64,000 bases of DNA from Sipunculus nudus (GCA_026874595.1 CM049314.1:71004300-71068299); one strand, 5' to 3'. Counted from the stretch's first letter, positions 35,770 to 48,562 are shown. Notes: a model not told the origin generated them from the letters alone. Made by a program: numbers and translations.

Positions 35770-36340
35770 CGATGGGCCTGTTTAAAAGGATGGAATTTAA
35801 TAATGATATTTTTAAGATTCTTTAAATTGTAAGTGTTCTTAACACACTAATTTGCAATTTAATTTGGTATACATTATGTTTTGAAAAATACACCTACCTA
35901 GTAAATCTAAAACTCAGAAATATTGATACAGCTCGTTATGTACAGCCAGTACAACAGATACATCAAGCAAGGCCTTCCCTTTTCATAGTATTTTTCAATA
36001 TGCCGAGGATGATTTGTTTTATGCCGGTGTGCCTTTGTTCTTCTTGACCGAATTTAGCTTTACGTCGTGGTGGGGTTGGATACAGATATTATTAAACGTT
36101 GATGTTTAATTAGGGGTGGATTTAATGGGTTATTGTTCTACCTCGGAGGTGATATGCGCTCTTTCAAGTGCCATTCTAGTTAACACTTCAACGGCCTGAA
36201 AAACTCATGAATTTTTAGACTTCAAATATCAGACTAAAATGTAATTAATTGAAATTATTTAAAAAAATCATTAAAAAGGCATGAAATATGATTTTCAGAT
36301 AAAACAGATAAAACAGATTGAAATAATCAGTTGTTAAATT
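35770..36340. other. No supported gene
   Basis: AT-rich sequence between the two LINE fragments with no motif or partner copy. Confidence 0.5.
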
Positions 36341-36344
36341 AATA

Positions 36345-38180
36345 ACAATATCAAATACTTTTGTTTACACCAATTTTCGATATCTGCCCATAGCGTATTA
36401 ACCTTGCAGCAGGTCCAGAATATATTCTCTGGTTCTGTATTACAAAATTTAAATAGATTAGAATCGTTGATGTTCTATTTGTGTAACCTGTATTAATTTT
36501 TACTTGGCAATTATTTAACAGTTTATACTGGAAAACTTTGGACTGTATCCATACATACTCTGAAAGGAAGCATTTAAAGGTCCTTATAGTCATTTTCTAC
36601 ACCTGGGACAATATGTCGCTTTTTTAGGCAGTAATGGACCTTTATCTAATATAATCCGTATTTCATAAACTGTATCCTGTTTATATTCTGGTTTTACTTA
36701 TTTGTATAAGCCTATTGTTCAAAATAAATTTCTGTTCCAGTGGAACATTATCAAAATACCTTTGCGTAACATCACATAACTTCAAAATTTCTTTATAAAA
36801 GTCAGGTATATCATATGAATCTGTACTTATCAGGTCTACATTACTGTTAGGAACCTATGCAAATAGCACTCCAACAATAGTTCCGATGGTTTCTCAATTG
36901 TAATTCCGGATATCTGCATGTGAAGTAGGTATTATAGATTCAATATGCAGATCACTTAGGCCTCCATGTTTTACTTCTTGTATTAATTAACTCTTTTAAT
37001 TCTTTCTCTACCCTTATTCCACACACAAAAATCAAAATAGCATTTCTTTTATATTTTTGCAAAAGTCAACTGGTATACGCCTATTTGCTAGGCAATAATA
37101 AAACTTACAAAAAAGTTTAACAATTTGTATTTTTCAAAGCAAAGGCAATCCTTTAGTTCCACGTTTAATGTATTATGAGCTGGTTTTAATTTAGAGCAGA
37201 AATTCAATGTTTGTGCCTTTTTTATTATATGATATGTATACACCCATGCACACAAAAAAAAATAAACTGGGTTACTCGGTCAATTGATCCCCAATGGCTT
37301 GATCTGACCGATCCACATCCCCTCACATTTATTTTTAACCGAAAGTATCAAACGTTTGAATGTTATAAGAAATGTTTAACAGATCTCAAAATCTTTACTA
37401 TTCATAGCGTACCGTATATTGAAGTAACTTAAAATAGTAATTGTTCCATTATTTTTTTCTGATGCTCATATATTCTGCCATAATTCCAGCTGCTAAAACA
37501 AACATATAAAGTGGCAGACGGTCTCCTAATCGGACACCTCGTCCCACCTTAAAATATCCAGATGTAACACCGTTATTCAATGCACAACTTTAAATTGTAT
37601 TATTATTATAAGATCTTAATCCAGCTTATATATGAGGACTGAAAGTTGTATTTTCCCTGCTATCATAAATTCCCATCCTACTAAGTCAAATGCCTGTTAA
37701 AAATCTATATAATTAATATTCCTATAATGTCTATTATTCTTGTGTACTCTAACGAATCTGATCAAATCGGAATATTTTCTCTAATGTGTCTACTTCGAAT
37801 GTATCCTGTTTGAATGTCACTTATAATATCTGCCAGTTTTTTTTTTTTTTTAGTCTTAACAGGAGTTTTTTGATAAAATGTTATAATATACGTTTAATAA
37901 TGATATAGGTCTCAATTTTTTAATAGTGTTCTGTCGTTTTTTTTATCAACAAATTTAATCACTCTTAGTTTTGTAAGTAAATAACTTTTTCCTTGAATGC
38001 TTTTTTGGCGATGCTGCCATTAATGTCCAAAGAGGGGCCAAAATTTATAGAATTCAATGGATATCCCATCATTTCCAGTGTTTTTATCTTTAACAAATGT
38101 TTAAAGAGTCGATTGACATTCTTCTTCTGTAATAGCCTATCTAAGAGTTTAATTTAGATATTACATTTTAATGTATCTAA
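36345..38180 (-). pseudogene. LINE reverse transcriptase remnant, minus strand
   Basis: On the minus strand the following can be read in broken frames, in order from 38 kb downward: LRPISLLNVYYNILSK, ADIISDIQTGYIRSRHI, GVTSGYFKVGRGVRLGDRLP with LYMFVLAAGIMAEY, VKHGGLSDLHIESIIPTS, and SKVFQYKLLNN near 36540. These are the conserved RT and C-terminal segments of L1/Tx1-type LINE ORF2. The catalytic FADD block is not identifiable. Stops and indels are frequent; dead copy. Confidence 0.7.
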
Positions 38181-38199
38181 ATGCCTATTTAGTGGCAGA

Positions 38200-38710
38200 T
38201 ATGTAAGCTAATATGCGATAAAGTTCACTCTCTTTCTCCTAACCACTCGATCCATGCCTCACTTCACCCATACTACTCTCAGTTCGGCGACACGTATTCG
38301 CTTGTCGACTACCCATGCTCTAGTTATATCATTGTGTCTTAAAGTGTTTGAGAAGAATATAGTAGTTGTTAAATTCCTTTTGCTTTTCTAAAATTATTTC
38401 AGCCTCGGTTAATATTTTTCTAATGGTTTGTTTTATATGAATTTATTGATTTCCACCTTTCACTTGGTCCTAACATGTAAAATATTGTTTAAAAAGACAA
38501 AGGCATGTTTTATTGGACATTTAAATTTAATTGTGTAAGTTTTGTGTTCGTTGTTGATTTATGAAGAAATAAACTAAAAAAAGACAATAAAGCTGATGAT
38601 GTTAAGTTCATGTCCTTTGGGAACGACAATGCCGTCTCTCAGCATTCCGCCCATGTAGTTCCAAGATCAAATGGTCAATGCTGACACAAGAGTTTATTAT
38701 GGCATAAGTG
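38200..38710. other. No supported gene
   Basis: AT-rich; no motif seen. Confidence 0.5.
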
Positions 38711-38714
38711 CGAC

Positions 38715-39055
38715 ATCTAAGGCCAAAATAAAAAAAGGTATCGTTCTCAGGCACCTTTTTTCAGAAATCAATACGGGCGGGCGGTTTTTTTAATTTTTTG
38801 GTACGTTTCGATAAAAATGTCAAATGATAAGGGTAAAGCATGATAATAACAGATTTATTTTGCTAAACAAGTAAAAGTACTAAATAACAAAGGAAAGTGT
38901 ATTATTTTATCTTCTTGAAAGAAAGTCCGAGCTGCTGGAGCTCAAAATTGGTAACTTACTTTGGATCAAAATAAAAATTTTTGATGCGGGGGTTTAAAAT
39001 TGATGCGGGCGGTGCCTGAGAACCATACCTTTTATTTTTTTTGGCCTGAAGGCTA
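38715..39055. mobile_element. Hairpin MITE
   Basis: Ends are inverted copies: GGCCAAAATAAAAAAAGGTA with TCGTTCTCAGGCACC on the left, and GGTGCCTGAGAACCATACC with TTTTATTTTTTTTGGCC on the right. Next to the ends are GATGCGGGCGG-type blocks, also inverted. About 330 bp, no ORF. Related sequence without both ends is at 39425-39720 and 40683-40815. The target duplication is not clear. Confidence 0.65.
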
Positions 39056-39424
39056 AAACGTGGTCACGTGGCAATTTATGGCGCATGTTTTCCATAAAGA
39101 TTTATATAATGGTGACCATTAATTTCACCGATTTCTCCCGGAAACGGATTTTGAATTCTTCCCTTATCCCCCAGGGGCGGATCCATGATTTAGGAAAAAG
39201 AGGGGTCCAAGCCACGAGGACTGATTTTTCTACATATTTGACTTATTTTAATACTGTCTTGTGCCTTGAAGCTTCATCTTTACGACCCTGTCTCTTGTGG
39301 CCTCCACTATGTCAGATATGTTTCGTGAAACCTATATCTGTATCCTTTTAAAAGTATACATCAGGGATCCCATTTGACCTTTAGTGCGAGTCATGATTAT
39401 CTTTACTTTATATACTCAGGCGAA

Positions 39425-39720
39425 AAAAAAATTCAGAAATCAATGCGGGCGGACATTTTTTTTTATTGTTTACCTTTCTTGTATGTTTCGATAAAAAAAC
39501 GTGTCTCATATTATCAGCGAAAAACATGATAAAAGCAGAATTTATTTTTGCTAAACAGGTAATAGCACTTAGTATCAAAATTGTATTATTTCATCTTCTT
39601 GAAAGAAATGCCTGAGCGTCTGGAGCGCAGAATCGGTAAGTAACTATTGAATATCAAACTAAATTTGTTTTATGCGGGGGATTAACATTGACACGGGCGG
39701 CGACTGAGGATCTTTTTTTT
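39425..39720. repeat. Relative of the hairpin MITE
   Basis: Shares TTCAGAAATCAATGCGGGCGG, the GTATGTTTCGATAAAAA block, TTTTGCTAAACA, TCTTCTTGAAAGAAA and the terminal ACGGGCGGCGACTGAGGA with 38750-39020. One outer arm is missing. Confidence 0.6.
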
Positions 39721-41200
39721 TTTTTTATTTATTTATTTTTTGCCTTATAATTAGCAAGGGAAGCCTAAGTCGCACTCTGGCCTCCGTTCGTCCAGTCTAC
39801 TTCCCTAGTGAAACAACTTTGTTTCAGTTTTCGGACGATGCACCCGAAAGCCTCGGTTTGTAACTTTTCCAAGTTTTTTTTATTGACAACGAAAAAGCGT
39901 TTGCAGTGCAGATCAGTGTGGAGAGCACTGAAACCAAATGATAATCAGATAAATGATGGCTGCGCGTCGGGACTCACCGCTGCATAATTTTTGTTTGTAT
40001 TAATACCAAAAAAACAAATTAACTGACATGAATTTCCACTTAAAGTTATAGGTTAAATGGATAAAACTCGAAAGGTCGTGCAGATGTAACGTGAGAGGTG
40101 GCCATTGAGTTCTGTGTGTTGAATAAAATACCTGCGGCTTGTCCTAGTTTTCTGCTGTTATGAAAGTTCGATCTTTAATAATTTTTACATATAAATGCAG
40201 CGTGGTACACACAGGCAAAGCGTTTGTACAGCTGAACACGTCTGACTTTATAATATCTATCTAACGTTTCATATTTTTACAATGTATTGACCAGTGTATT
40301 ATGGCAAATATTGGGAACCACAACTTTGCCGCGGGCGAGGTTGTATGACGTCATTAATGGTGTCGCGCAGAATCGAGGGAATCATGACGTCATGACAGTT
40401 AACGTTGAAAAGAAAACGTGTAAATCATTCCAGTAGGGAGGGGACTGTACGATGGCTGTTGCAGCAGTCACCAGATATAGTTGACAAACAACGCGTGGCT
40501 ATTACATAAATTACTTGTTATATTAAAATATATGACATACTTTCAGTTACCTGTACTAGCTGTAGCCCATTCCATCCAGGGCTTTCCATCGGTTTTGTTA
40601 TATAACATAATTTATATACTCCGGTTGATATATGATTATTCTGGCATACAAGATTTAAAGAACGTGTACTTTTAACTGGAATTTCTCAAAATTGTATTAT
40701 TTTATCTTCTTGAAAGAAATGTCCGGGCAGCTGCAGCTCAAAAATTGGTAAGTTTCTATTGAACTTTGGCAAGTTTATATTCCTAAGAACCATACTTTTT
40801 ATTTTATTTTAGCCTATTATGAAAGGAACATTTGGAGTGTCTTGTATATTTTTCTAATGTGCCGATTAACGTTCATTTATTTACAGGACTGCACAAATAA
40901 TGTCGTTTGGGGTTCTGGTCAAGATGAAATAAGTACAACGAAGCTTCTATGATTTACTTTCCGTTTGCAGAGGTAACGTGACAACACGGGGGAACTCGCT
41001 GCTAATCCATTGATACATTGTATCACAAGCGGATTGATACTGCCAAGGAGCTGATACATTGTATCTCTTTCAGTAACCGGCATGCCCTCATTGTGTATAT
41101 ATGTAAAAAACCGCACCAGTGGACATTCATAACATTCACCACATTACATCAGAACGTCACGGATTAAAAACACAGGCACTTGCGCTGGCTTTTTAAGGCC
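39721..41200. other. No supported gene; MITE fragment
   Basis: Contains a partial MITE copy at about 40683-40815 (AATTGTATTATTTTATCTTC, TTGAAAGAAATG, ending in the CTAAGAACCATAC end). The rest shows short frames without motifs. Confidence 0.5.
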
Positions 41201-41324
41201 CCGCGCATGTTTGACAACCCCTCAAATATACACGTTTGTGGAGGAAATGGCAACGTGTCAAGCGGACTCGGTCGATAACCAACCAAGATTAATACATGAA
41301 ACCGCCGGCAGAAGGTACATTAAT

Positions 41325-41504
41325 TCAGTCCGTGTTGTTAATATGTTCTTCCAGGGCCTGCCACTTCTTCATAAGGTCCTGGACTACCTCATCAAGTTGT
41401 GCGAGTTCTTCACACCCGCCTGATGATCTTCTGGCGAGCAGGTTCAGGGTGAAATGCTGTGATCGTAAGGCGTCAAGGTGGCCCCGCTCATGTGCCATCT
41501 TTTT
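41325..41504 (-). other. Possible terminal coding exon, minus strand
   Basis: On the minus strand, TTGCATCATTCACAG is followed by an open frame of about 59 codons ending in TGA at 41325. It reads KKMAHERGHLDALRSQHFTL, then CEELAQLDEVVQDLMKKWQ and ALEEHINNTD. The composition is that of an ordinary helical protein rather than random AT-rich DNA. No family recognised. It could be the last exon of a gene continuing at 42.4-45 kb, but the links between segments cannot be tested here. Confidence 0.35.
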
Positions 41505-42424
41505 CTGTGAATGATGCAAAGAATGTTACTTGTAGTTGAATGAAAGCGATACCTTTCTTATGCTCCTTAAAGTAAGAAGAAACACTTTTCTTTTAAAAAC
41601 TGTATACTGAATATTATTGTACATATTTTTTGTAAGAAGAAGTCAAATATGATCACTGTTCATCATGTTAAACTTTGAAGTGAAGTACACATTAAAACAT
41701 CATCCTTAATCTAAACCACCTAATCCAATTAATTATTAATATTATTAATAGTTAACAAGCAGATCGTTCCAATATTTACTGAATCTTTAACACTTGAAAA
41801 CATTTTTTTTATGGACGACTTAAAATCTGTCATTTTCTAGACATTTCAATTTCTAATTTTAATAAAAAAAATTATATATAAATATTTGTTTTTTATGAAT
41901 AATTAATTAAAACAAACAAAATGCAAGGCTTTTCATTGTACAGAGAATAGCATGCAACGAAATCTCCACGCAACTTTTAAGTATATTTGCATATAAAGAA
42001 TGTGAAGATACTAAAGGTTTAAATGTCGTTATATTTATTAAATTATTTTTAATTATGGCACCCTTGTTATCCCAAAGGCAATCTGCAGAGTTTGTCAGTT
42101 TAATTGGATGTAGATTGCATGTTCAGAGCAAATTTGGTCATTATCACATCACTGAAACTTACAACAAACAACCCGTGGTGACGCGCGCCGAAGTATATTT
42201 ACAGCGTTGGTCATTTCAAGCTACGTCTTATAATTTTTAAGTATTATATAACCTCGTGTATGAATGTGTCTCATTCTTGTTATTAAATCGCTTTAAATTC
42301 CCACTTTAAACTAACTTAAAAACCACTCATTGCGCAAGCACACCATGCATGGCGAGAACAAATCGCAAAAATTTGAATGTATTCTCAATATTCATCCATG
42401 ATGGTAGTTTATCTTTCCCGATGT

Positions 42425-42686
42425 GGGGGGGGGGGGGGGGGGTCGGGAGATGACCTCGAGGAGGATGAGAGGATGAGAGGCATGACAGGTCTTGTGCCGC
42501 CTGGTATAAAGTCGAACTGTCAGGGTTCTTCACAAGACGTCGGAATTTGGTCGGGGGGGGGGGGGGGGGGGGGGGGGGGTTCGGGGAAATGAGCTCGAGG
42601 AGGATGAGAAGATGAGAGGCATGACAGGTCTTGTGCCGCCTGGTATAAAGTCGAACTGTCAGGGTTCTTCACAAGACGTCGGAATT
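42425..42686 (-). repeat. Tandem duplication, two units, each led by a G run
   Basis: Two units of about 130 bp (42425-42552 and 42553-42686), nearly identical from GAGGAGGATGAGA to ACGTCGGAATTT. Each starts with a run of G: 18 in the first and 27 in the second. On the minus strand each unit encodes NPDSSTLYQAAQDLSCLSSS, so the duplicated piece may have been coding. Next to it (42686-42752) is an AG-led open stretch on the same strand. Confidence 0.7.
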
Positions 42687-43042
42687 TTAATCTCGGCCTG
42701 GTCGGCTAACGACTGTCTGGTTCACTCTTGTTCGTTTCCTGTTGCATGAATACCTAAAAAATAACACATCTTCAATGAATGCAGTAAAGTATTTATGTTT
42801 GTAAATATAAATGAACGAACGGATGGATGAAAAAAATACATACAAGGCTCAAAGTTACAGTTACAGGGCTCGAAATTTATGCCGGAATACGGGACCAACA
42901 AATGAAGAAATGCCCCCCCCCCCCCAATCCAAAAAAAAAAAAAATGTTCTGGTGTGCCCTACCCTATTCCCCTGTTGTAAAATCAGGCCAAATTCGAGAT
43001 ACAATTTATATTAAAGTTAAGATACAGATATATTTGTAGATA

Positions 43043-43194
43043 TTATGCGGTAACTGTCTGTATGTATGTATGACTTGAAGCTTCCATCATCGCTTCTTCC
43101 AGTGTCCCATCAATAATCGCCCTGGTCATCTTTGTCTTCACCTCCTCTGTCAACTCTGTACTTCTGACAAACCATCTGCCTACGTCATCTTGTT
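43043..43194 (-). other. Possible coding exon, minus strand
   Basis: After TTTATACCTTCTGCAG the minus strand is open for about 50 codons (DDVGRWFVRSTELTEEV, AIIDGTLEEAMMEASSH) to a TAA at 43043-43045. The composition is protein-like. It lies between the Glu/Val-rich segment at 43.66-43.90 kb and the duplicated unit at 42.5 kb, all on one strand. Confidence 0.35.
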
Positions 43195-43656
43195 CTGCAG
43201 AAGGTATAAAAAATATTACTTGATTCGAAGTAAAACACCGGGTTTTTTTTTTTTTGGTTTTTTTTTTGTGAATCTGGATACTTGAATGAACATTATGTTT
43301 ATTTATTTATCATATGAAGATGTCCGATTTTATCGCAAGTGTACAAACTGTCGCTAGTATATGGGTAATAATAGAATGTAAGTTATTAGACCAAGAGTTC
43401 ATATGAACTCCTTGATCAGACATGAATCTTATATTTATTACTTCATTTGTAAATCCCTTCAAACCCACTTCAAAATCGATCAGTACATTCCTTGACATAT
43501 TTAAATTCCTTGTTTTTATTGTACAACTGACCATTTTGTGAATGAAAAAGGGTTTGGTGAATATGATTAAATGAATGAACAATCAGGATAAGTATGTGAA
43601 TATTCTGAGGGTTTAAATGTCGTTATTTTCATTACCTTTGTTTTAATTATGGCTGG

Positions 43657-43900
43657 TTATCCTTGGTGCCTTGAAGGGCTGCCAGGCACCTTATTAAACT
43701 TATCCCTCCTCTCCACCTCTTGAACAATCGCCACCACCACCTCCTTCAACGATTCCTCCTCCCTTTTCAACCAGCTCCTCCACCATGCCTCCTCTTGTAT
43801 GAAATATGCAATACCCTCCACCGACGTCTCGATCTCTGCCTCCACCAGCACCTCCTTTCTCACTTTGTTGAGGTGGAATAGACCTCCCAGCATATATCAA
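43657..43900 (-). other. Glu/Val-rich open segment, minus strand
   Basis: Minus-strand frame with VRKEVLVEAEIETSVEG and EESLKEVVVAIVQEVERR. It resembles in style the end of E2 copy D (KEVVADLIEELIKEVE), but similarity between acidic low-complexity sequences is weak evidence. The alternative frame is Gly-rich (MVEELVEKGGGIVEGGGGGD). Confidence 0.3.
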
Positions 43901-43989
43901 GGTTTATTGTATCGAACGCTTTGGATAAATCAAGGAATACACCATGGGGCGCTTCCGTGTTTAATTTATGTATATATTTCACTTTAATA

Positions 43990-44620
43990 AACGCCAATAA
44001 GTTATGCACAAACAATTGTTTCCATCCGGGTTTGCCGTCATTTTGGAGTAGAGAATCTCCCTAGCGACACCACAGGCTACAGCAATGCACTGTAAACCCG
44101 CTTAACGTTTGATGCGTTTAGATCCTAAACACTTTGTTTATAAAGTTAAACACATGCTTTCAGCAATTTTACCATAAGCAGTGTTTAGCTTTCCTGCAAT
44201 AATACAAAGCCTTCATGATTTGTTGGTAACAGAGGAAAATTAATTCAAAATTTTATGGTATCTTACATCACTTCCTATTCTATTAGATCCCATAATTTAT
44301 TTTCTTTCTGAAAGTTATTATTTTGCTACTGAATTCAGGTAAAACTGATACCTACACGGCTTAATATTGTTCTAATTACGTATTTTTCACCATTCCATCC
44401 GTATTTATGCATTTGCCCTCTTATCAGTAAACCAGTTATAATTACAATGTATTTTCCCCACCCAGACTCATTGAAATGTAGTCTTAGGTACATATCTGCT
44501 GCTTTTGCCAAACTGTGTTTAACAATCCATACTAAACTTTGCGTTTAGATGTGTCACGTGAACAGTTCTCTGCAAACATGCGCAGTCCTGTCTGTTTTAA
44601 CGCAGCGTGTTTGGGAGTGA
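43990..44620. other. No supported gene
   Basis: AT-rich spacer with no motif. Confidence 0.5.
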
Positions 44621-44625
44621 GATTT

Positions 44626-44847
44626 TCATCCAGCGATAAAATGGAACGAGCAAATAGCTGTCACTCGGACCGTGGCTGTATTGCTCTTGATGTCCTCCCA
44701 AATTTTAATGTCATGCACATATCCCTGAGAGTAATAGTTTAAACCTCTCTGCAACGTCGTGTTGTTAGACAAGCTATGATGTTGCGGCAAAAACGAAACT
44801 GATATACTCTCAGGGATATGTGCAAGGGAGTCGGTGGGCGCGGCCAT
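44626..44847 (-). other. Possible SWIM-protein-like coding segment, minus strand
   Basis: A 73-codon minus-strand frame starting MAAPTDSLAHIPESISVSFL. Its middle, LQRGLNYYSQGYVHDIKI, resembles the sequence that precedes SWIM zinc fingers (a Gly-x-x-Tyr-Tyr...Gly-x-Val pattern), but no CxC...CxH finger is present, so this is a partial or uncertain match. A further AG-led minus-strand open stretch lies at about 44933-45025 (MDSLRTMVSADDRATP). A 19-bp perfect inverted repeat lies inside this frame. Confidence 0.3.
44714..44824. repeat. 111-bp hairpin
   Basis: Arms GCACATATCCCTGAGAGTA (44715-44733) and TACTCTCAGGGATATGTGC (44805-44823) are perfectly complementary. Pairing can extend inward with two small bulges through AGTTT/AAACT, and a weaker inner stem (GCAACGTCGT with ATGATGTTGC) is possible. 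It sits in the open frame at 44626-44847. Confidence 0.8.
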
Positions 44848-45064
44848 GTTATCGTCTGCTGCGCCCGCTTGGTCAAAATGTGGGGCTTAGCAAACGTCGT
44901 TAAGGGGGGCTTAGGGTCAGCCGTCGGAAAGGTCCACTAGAACGTCTTCCGGTTCCAAAGATTATCACGGGGGGTCGCCCTGTCATCTGCTGATACCATG
45001 GTTCGCAGCGAGTCCATGTTGACCTAAAGCAAAATACTACTCACCCTCGTAAGAATTCCATATT

Positions 45065-46640
45065 ATCAATTAATATTATTATTAATAAAATATGACAATA
45101 TACATTAAAACTTGGCTCTCTTCTCGTAGACACTCCTGTAGTTCTGCTTTCCTTGTAAGTATTTTGTACCCCATGCAATGGTAAGGCCTAAGGGGGTAAT
45201 GTCCATGACTTGATCGATACTTTTAGCTTAGATGTTGGGTATTACTTTTTCTTCCATAGAAAAATAATGAGCTTTAGACAGTCTCTTGTAACTTACCAGT
45301 GTAAGTTAAAAACAATGATTGTTTTGTGAAGTATGCCTTGGTTTTTCTTGACTGTGAAGCTCCCATGTTGTCTCAACTGAAACATACAATGGAATAACAT
45401 TCCTTTCGAGACGTTACCTTGCTGTTGTACCAATAAAATGATTATGTCTTTAAAGAAATTAATTCTGTTGACTGTATTACGACATAACGGTATTTCCTCA
45501 GGATATAAAGCCTAATTTTGCAGCATATTAAAGTCATTCGTGACCTACATATGCTTTCATCACAAAAGTTCAGTATTAACATTTTGTGTGTAATATTTAC
45601 AAATATAACTTATTATAACTTGTTACTTACATAAGGCTACAAGAAAGTGCTTTTCTATTAACCTAATATATTTCCAAATTACGCCTCAAACATTCAGTTG
45701 TCACCATGAAGACACGTGACGTTTTTTTTCACGTAACCTTCACCTTAAAATTCACCAAAAAGGGTATCCCCGTTCAGATATGTTACCCGTACCCTCCATC
45801 AGGGGGCGCTATCATATTTATTCTACGATACAGACCCATGTTACTGTGAAAAAGTATCCTACGATATAGAACGTATACAGAACCCATGTATCGCCGTTAC
45901 AATTACTGTTCCTTCATATTCATCTTATGAGTAAAGGTTCATGAGTTTATTTAAGTTCATTTTTTAAATATCATAGTATATATAGTCATAAATATTATAT
46001 ATGATTAACTTAGAACTTAAATGGAAATGACAAAAAAATATATTTAATAAGTAACATACATGCATTCCATCCCTTCCATTATAACTTCCATCATCTCAAT
46101 TTCCATATCCTTCAAAGAGCTCTCATTACGTAGAGTAATTGGTATTACATGATATTATTAAAACTGACCAATTGAATAACCGGTGTAATTGATTTATGTT
46201 AATTATATGTCGATCATATCTGTTTCAAATGATGGTGTTATGAAATCGTCTGTGTCATGTAAAAAAAAAATTTAAAAAAAACTTTAGGTGTGTATTGAAG
46301 ACACTATCGGTAGTGGGCTGTTGTTATATAAAGGTGATTTACTGTATCAGTGAAAGTGGGTTTTTTTTAAACGGTGAAATGTGTCTTTTTGTGGTCTTTC
46401 CGCCATCTTCCTTTTTGTAAGGTGGGCGGGGGACCAACCCTTTGGACTTGGTTATTTAGACGACCTGGACTCTGTGTTCTTTGTCTTGAGAATCAATCGC
46501 TTCAGACGTGCGGGTTTTTTATTATTATTATTATTTAGCTTTAACAGCGTTTTCTAACGTCTTGCGTTGTCGATAAATACGCATTCGGGCTTTCTACAAG
46601 GAACGCTTCACTTTGATGAAGAAGTTGCTCAGTGGTCGAT
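45065..46640. other. No supported gene
   Basis: AT-rich sequence with no recognised motif. Around 46320-46560 there is a TATATAAAGG box and an ATT repeat, possibly LTR debris. Confidence 0.5.
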
Positions 46641-46654
46641 AAGTCCCTAGAGTT

Positions 46655-46805
46655 GGAGCTTGACGGAAAGGGTTGTAGCTCGGATGGAATTGTAGTCTTG
46701 CTGACACTGGACAAGTTGTTGACGATTCTTGGACATCAAATTCATATGAGAGATGCAGCTACTGAAGTTTTCTGTCCGCTCGGTGATGCGTTTGTCTGTT
46801 ATTAG
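46655..46805 (+). repeat. Direct repeat pair, copy 1
   Basis: Matches 47398-47545: GACGGAAAGGGTTG, CTCGGATGGAATTGTAGTCT, GAGAGATGCAGCTACTGAAG and TTTTCTGTC are shared in order. About 590 bp of integrase debris and other sequence lie between the copies. The pair could be LTR pieces. Confidence 0.7.
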
Positions 46806-46916
46806 AAAGTTAATGGAAATGATGCGTCATATCGCGGCGTGTGATCAGGAATTCCTCAGGAAGAGTCGAAGTCAGGTGCAAGTGGCGGATCCAAGGGGGG
46901 GGGGGGGGGGGGGGGG

Positions 46917-47050
46917 AGCGAGCTAGTTGCTGTGCAGTAGAGATATTGTCTTAAAGATTTTGCAATTACATTCCAAATGACTGAAATTAATTTTGGAAAA
47001 AAAAAAGGATTTCCATAAATTAATTCCACAGGTAATCGAATCAATATGAA
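46917..47050 (-). pseudogene. Gypsy integrase scrap, minus strand
   Basis: Encodes LPVELIYGN and, in the neighbouring frame, SLRQYLYCTATS, matching the C-terminal integrase segment read more fully at 48563-48934 (LPVDLIYGN, STAQQLTREN). A run of 22 G lies beside it (46895-46916). Confidence 0.6.
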
Positions 47051-47397
47051 GTTCAATATCAACTTTATTTAACTTGCTTCCTTTACAATATTGAAGCTTC
47101 CAGCTCCATCTGGTGATATAAATACAAACAAACAAACGACAACAAGTTGGTGCAGTTGAAGTGCTGTGCAAACGTATCTTTGTTTTTCAATATTTTCACA
47201 TTAAATATCCGTACATGCATCTCTGCATATACATATACAGATAAAAAGTATACAACCACAAATACATAAGCATATATATAAGTAAGTAAAATACCATTCT
47301 TTATGTGTAGGTGAAAAGGTGTAGGGACAATCTTAATGACGATGAAGTGGAGCGATGATCTGGAAACAATTGTTGTCAATAAATCCGGAAAGATGGA

Positions 47398-47545
47398 ACC
47401 TGACGGAAAGGGTTGATGCTCGGATGGAATTGTAGTCTTAATGACACTGGACAGGTTGTTGAAGATTTTTAGACATCGAATTCAGCTGAGAGATGCAGCT
47501 ACTGAAGTTTTCTGTCTGCTCAGTAGCGCGTTTGTCAAGTGTCGG
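47398..47545 (+). repeat. Direct repeat pair, copy 2
   Basis: See 46655-46805. Confidence 0.7.
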
Positions 47546-47549
47546 GGAT

Positions 47550-48555
47550 CCCTGGTTCATAATAGATCCATACTGCTGTTACATTTTAGCAGTAGTTTAA
47601 GGGAGTAAGGTTCAACAGTGTGTCAAGAAAAATTCTTAGCTAGAATGGTTCATGAGTAGACAGAAAATTTCTTCAGCTGCATCTTTCATATGAGTTCGAT
47701 GTCACATGCCCTATAAACCCTAATAATTCAAAATATCCATTATTATTTTGTGCCAGTTTGAGATCTGATCGAGAACGTACTTAAAACCCAGTAATTTATT
47801 ATATCAGGAATGAACTTCCCCATTTTTGCCGTCAATAAGACCCGTGGACAACAGCCAGACTCTGTGGACCACGCTGCGGTCCACATTGTTTACAAACGGC
47901 CCACCATGAGCTGATCGTGGCCGATGGTCACGCCCCCTTCGCTATCTGTCACTGTACTCGATAATTTGTACAGTTCCAGAAACTAAAATACTTGTTTTGG
48001 TCATACCATTAGATAAATAAAATCTGTATTGGCTAAGACAATACCTACATTTTAATGATGGGAGATGGCTGTCTGGTAGGTAATGACCGCCGGTCAGGAA
48101 ACGACGGACAAGATTGCTTTTAAAGGTGCCGCCGTCTGTTTATATGCACTTTTTGGTCCATATAATCCCTATAATAACATGCCGCTGACCGGCGGTACAG
48201 ATACAACCGTCACTTCTAAATGCTAGTGATATATAGTATTTCTGACAAGGGAAATGATAATATATAAAATTACCCAGTATTTAGTCTAGAATGCTGTTTT
48301 TAGTAATATAGTGCGGATCGCTCCCTGAATAGCACGGCCAGCAGCCAATCAGTAAACGCCATACGATATTGCTACGCGGGCATTGCACGATGTCACTAAG
48401 CAGAAAGTAGTCCCGCCAGCTGACCCCACTGACATCGTAGTTGAACCAGACGTTTTATTCTGTATTAATGTTTTAATCACAATATATAAGGTCCGATCCA
48501 ATTGATTTGTTGTATAGGACACCTCCCCACAAAACACGCCACATTCAGAAACCAA
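47550..48555. other. No supported gene
   Basis: Short frames only; no motif. Confidence 0.45.
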
Positions 48556-48562
48556 TGTAGGC

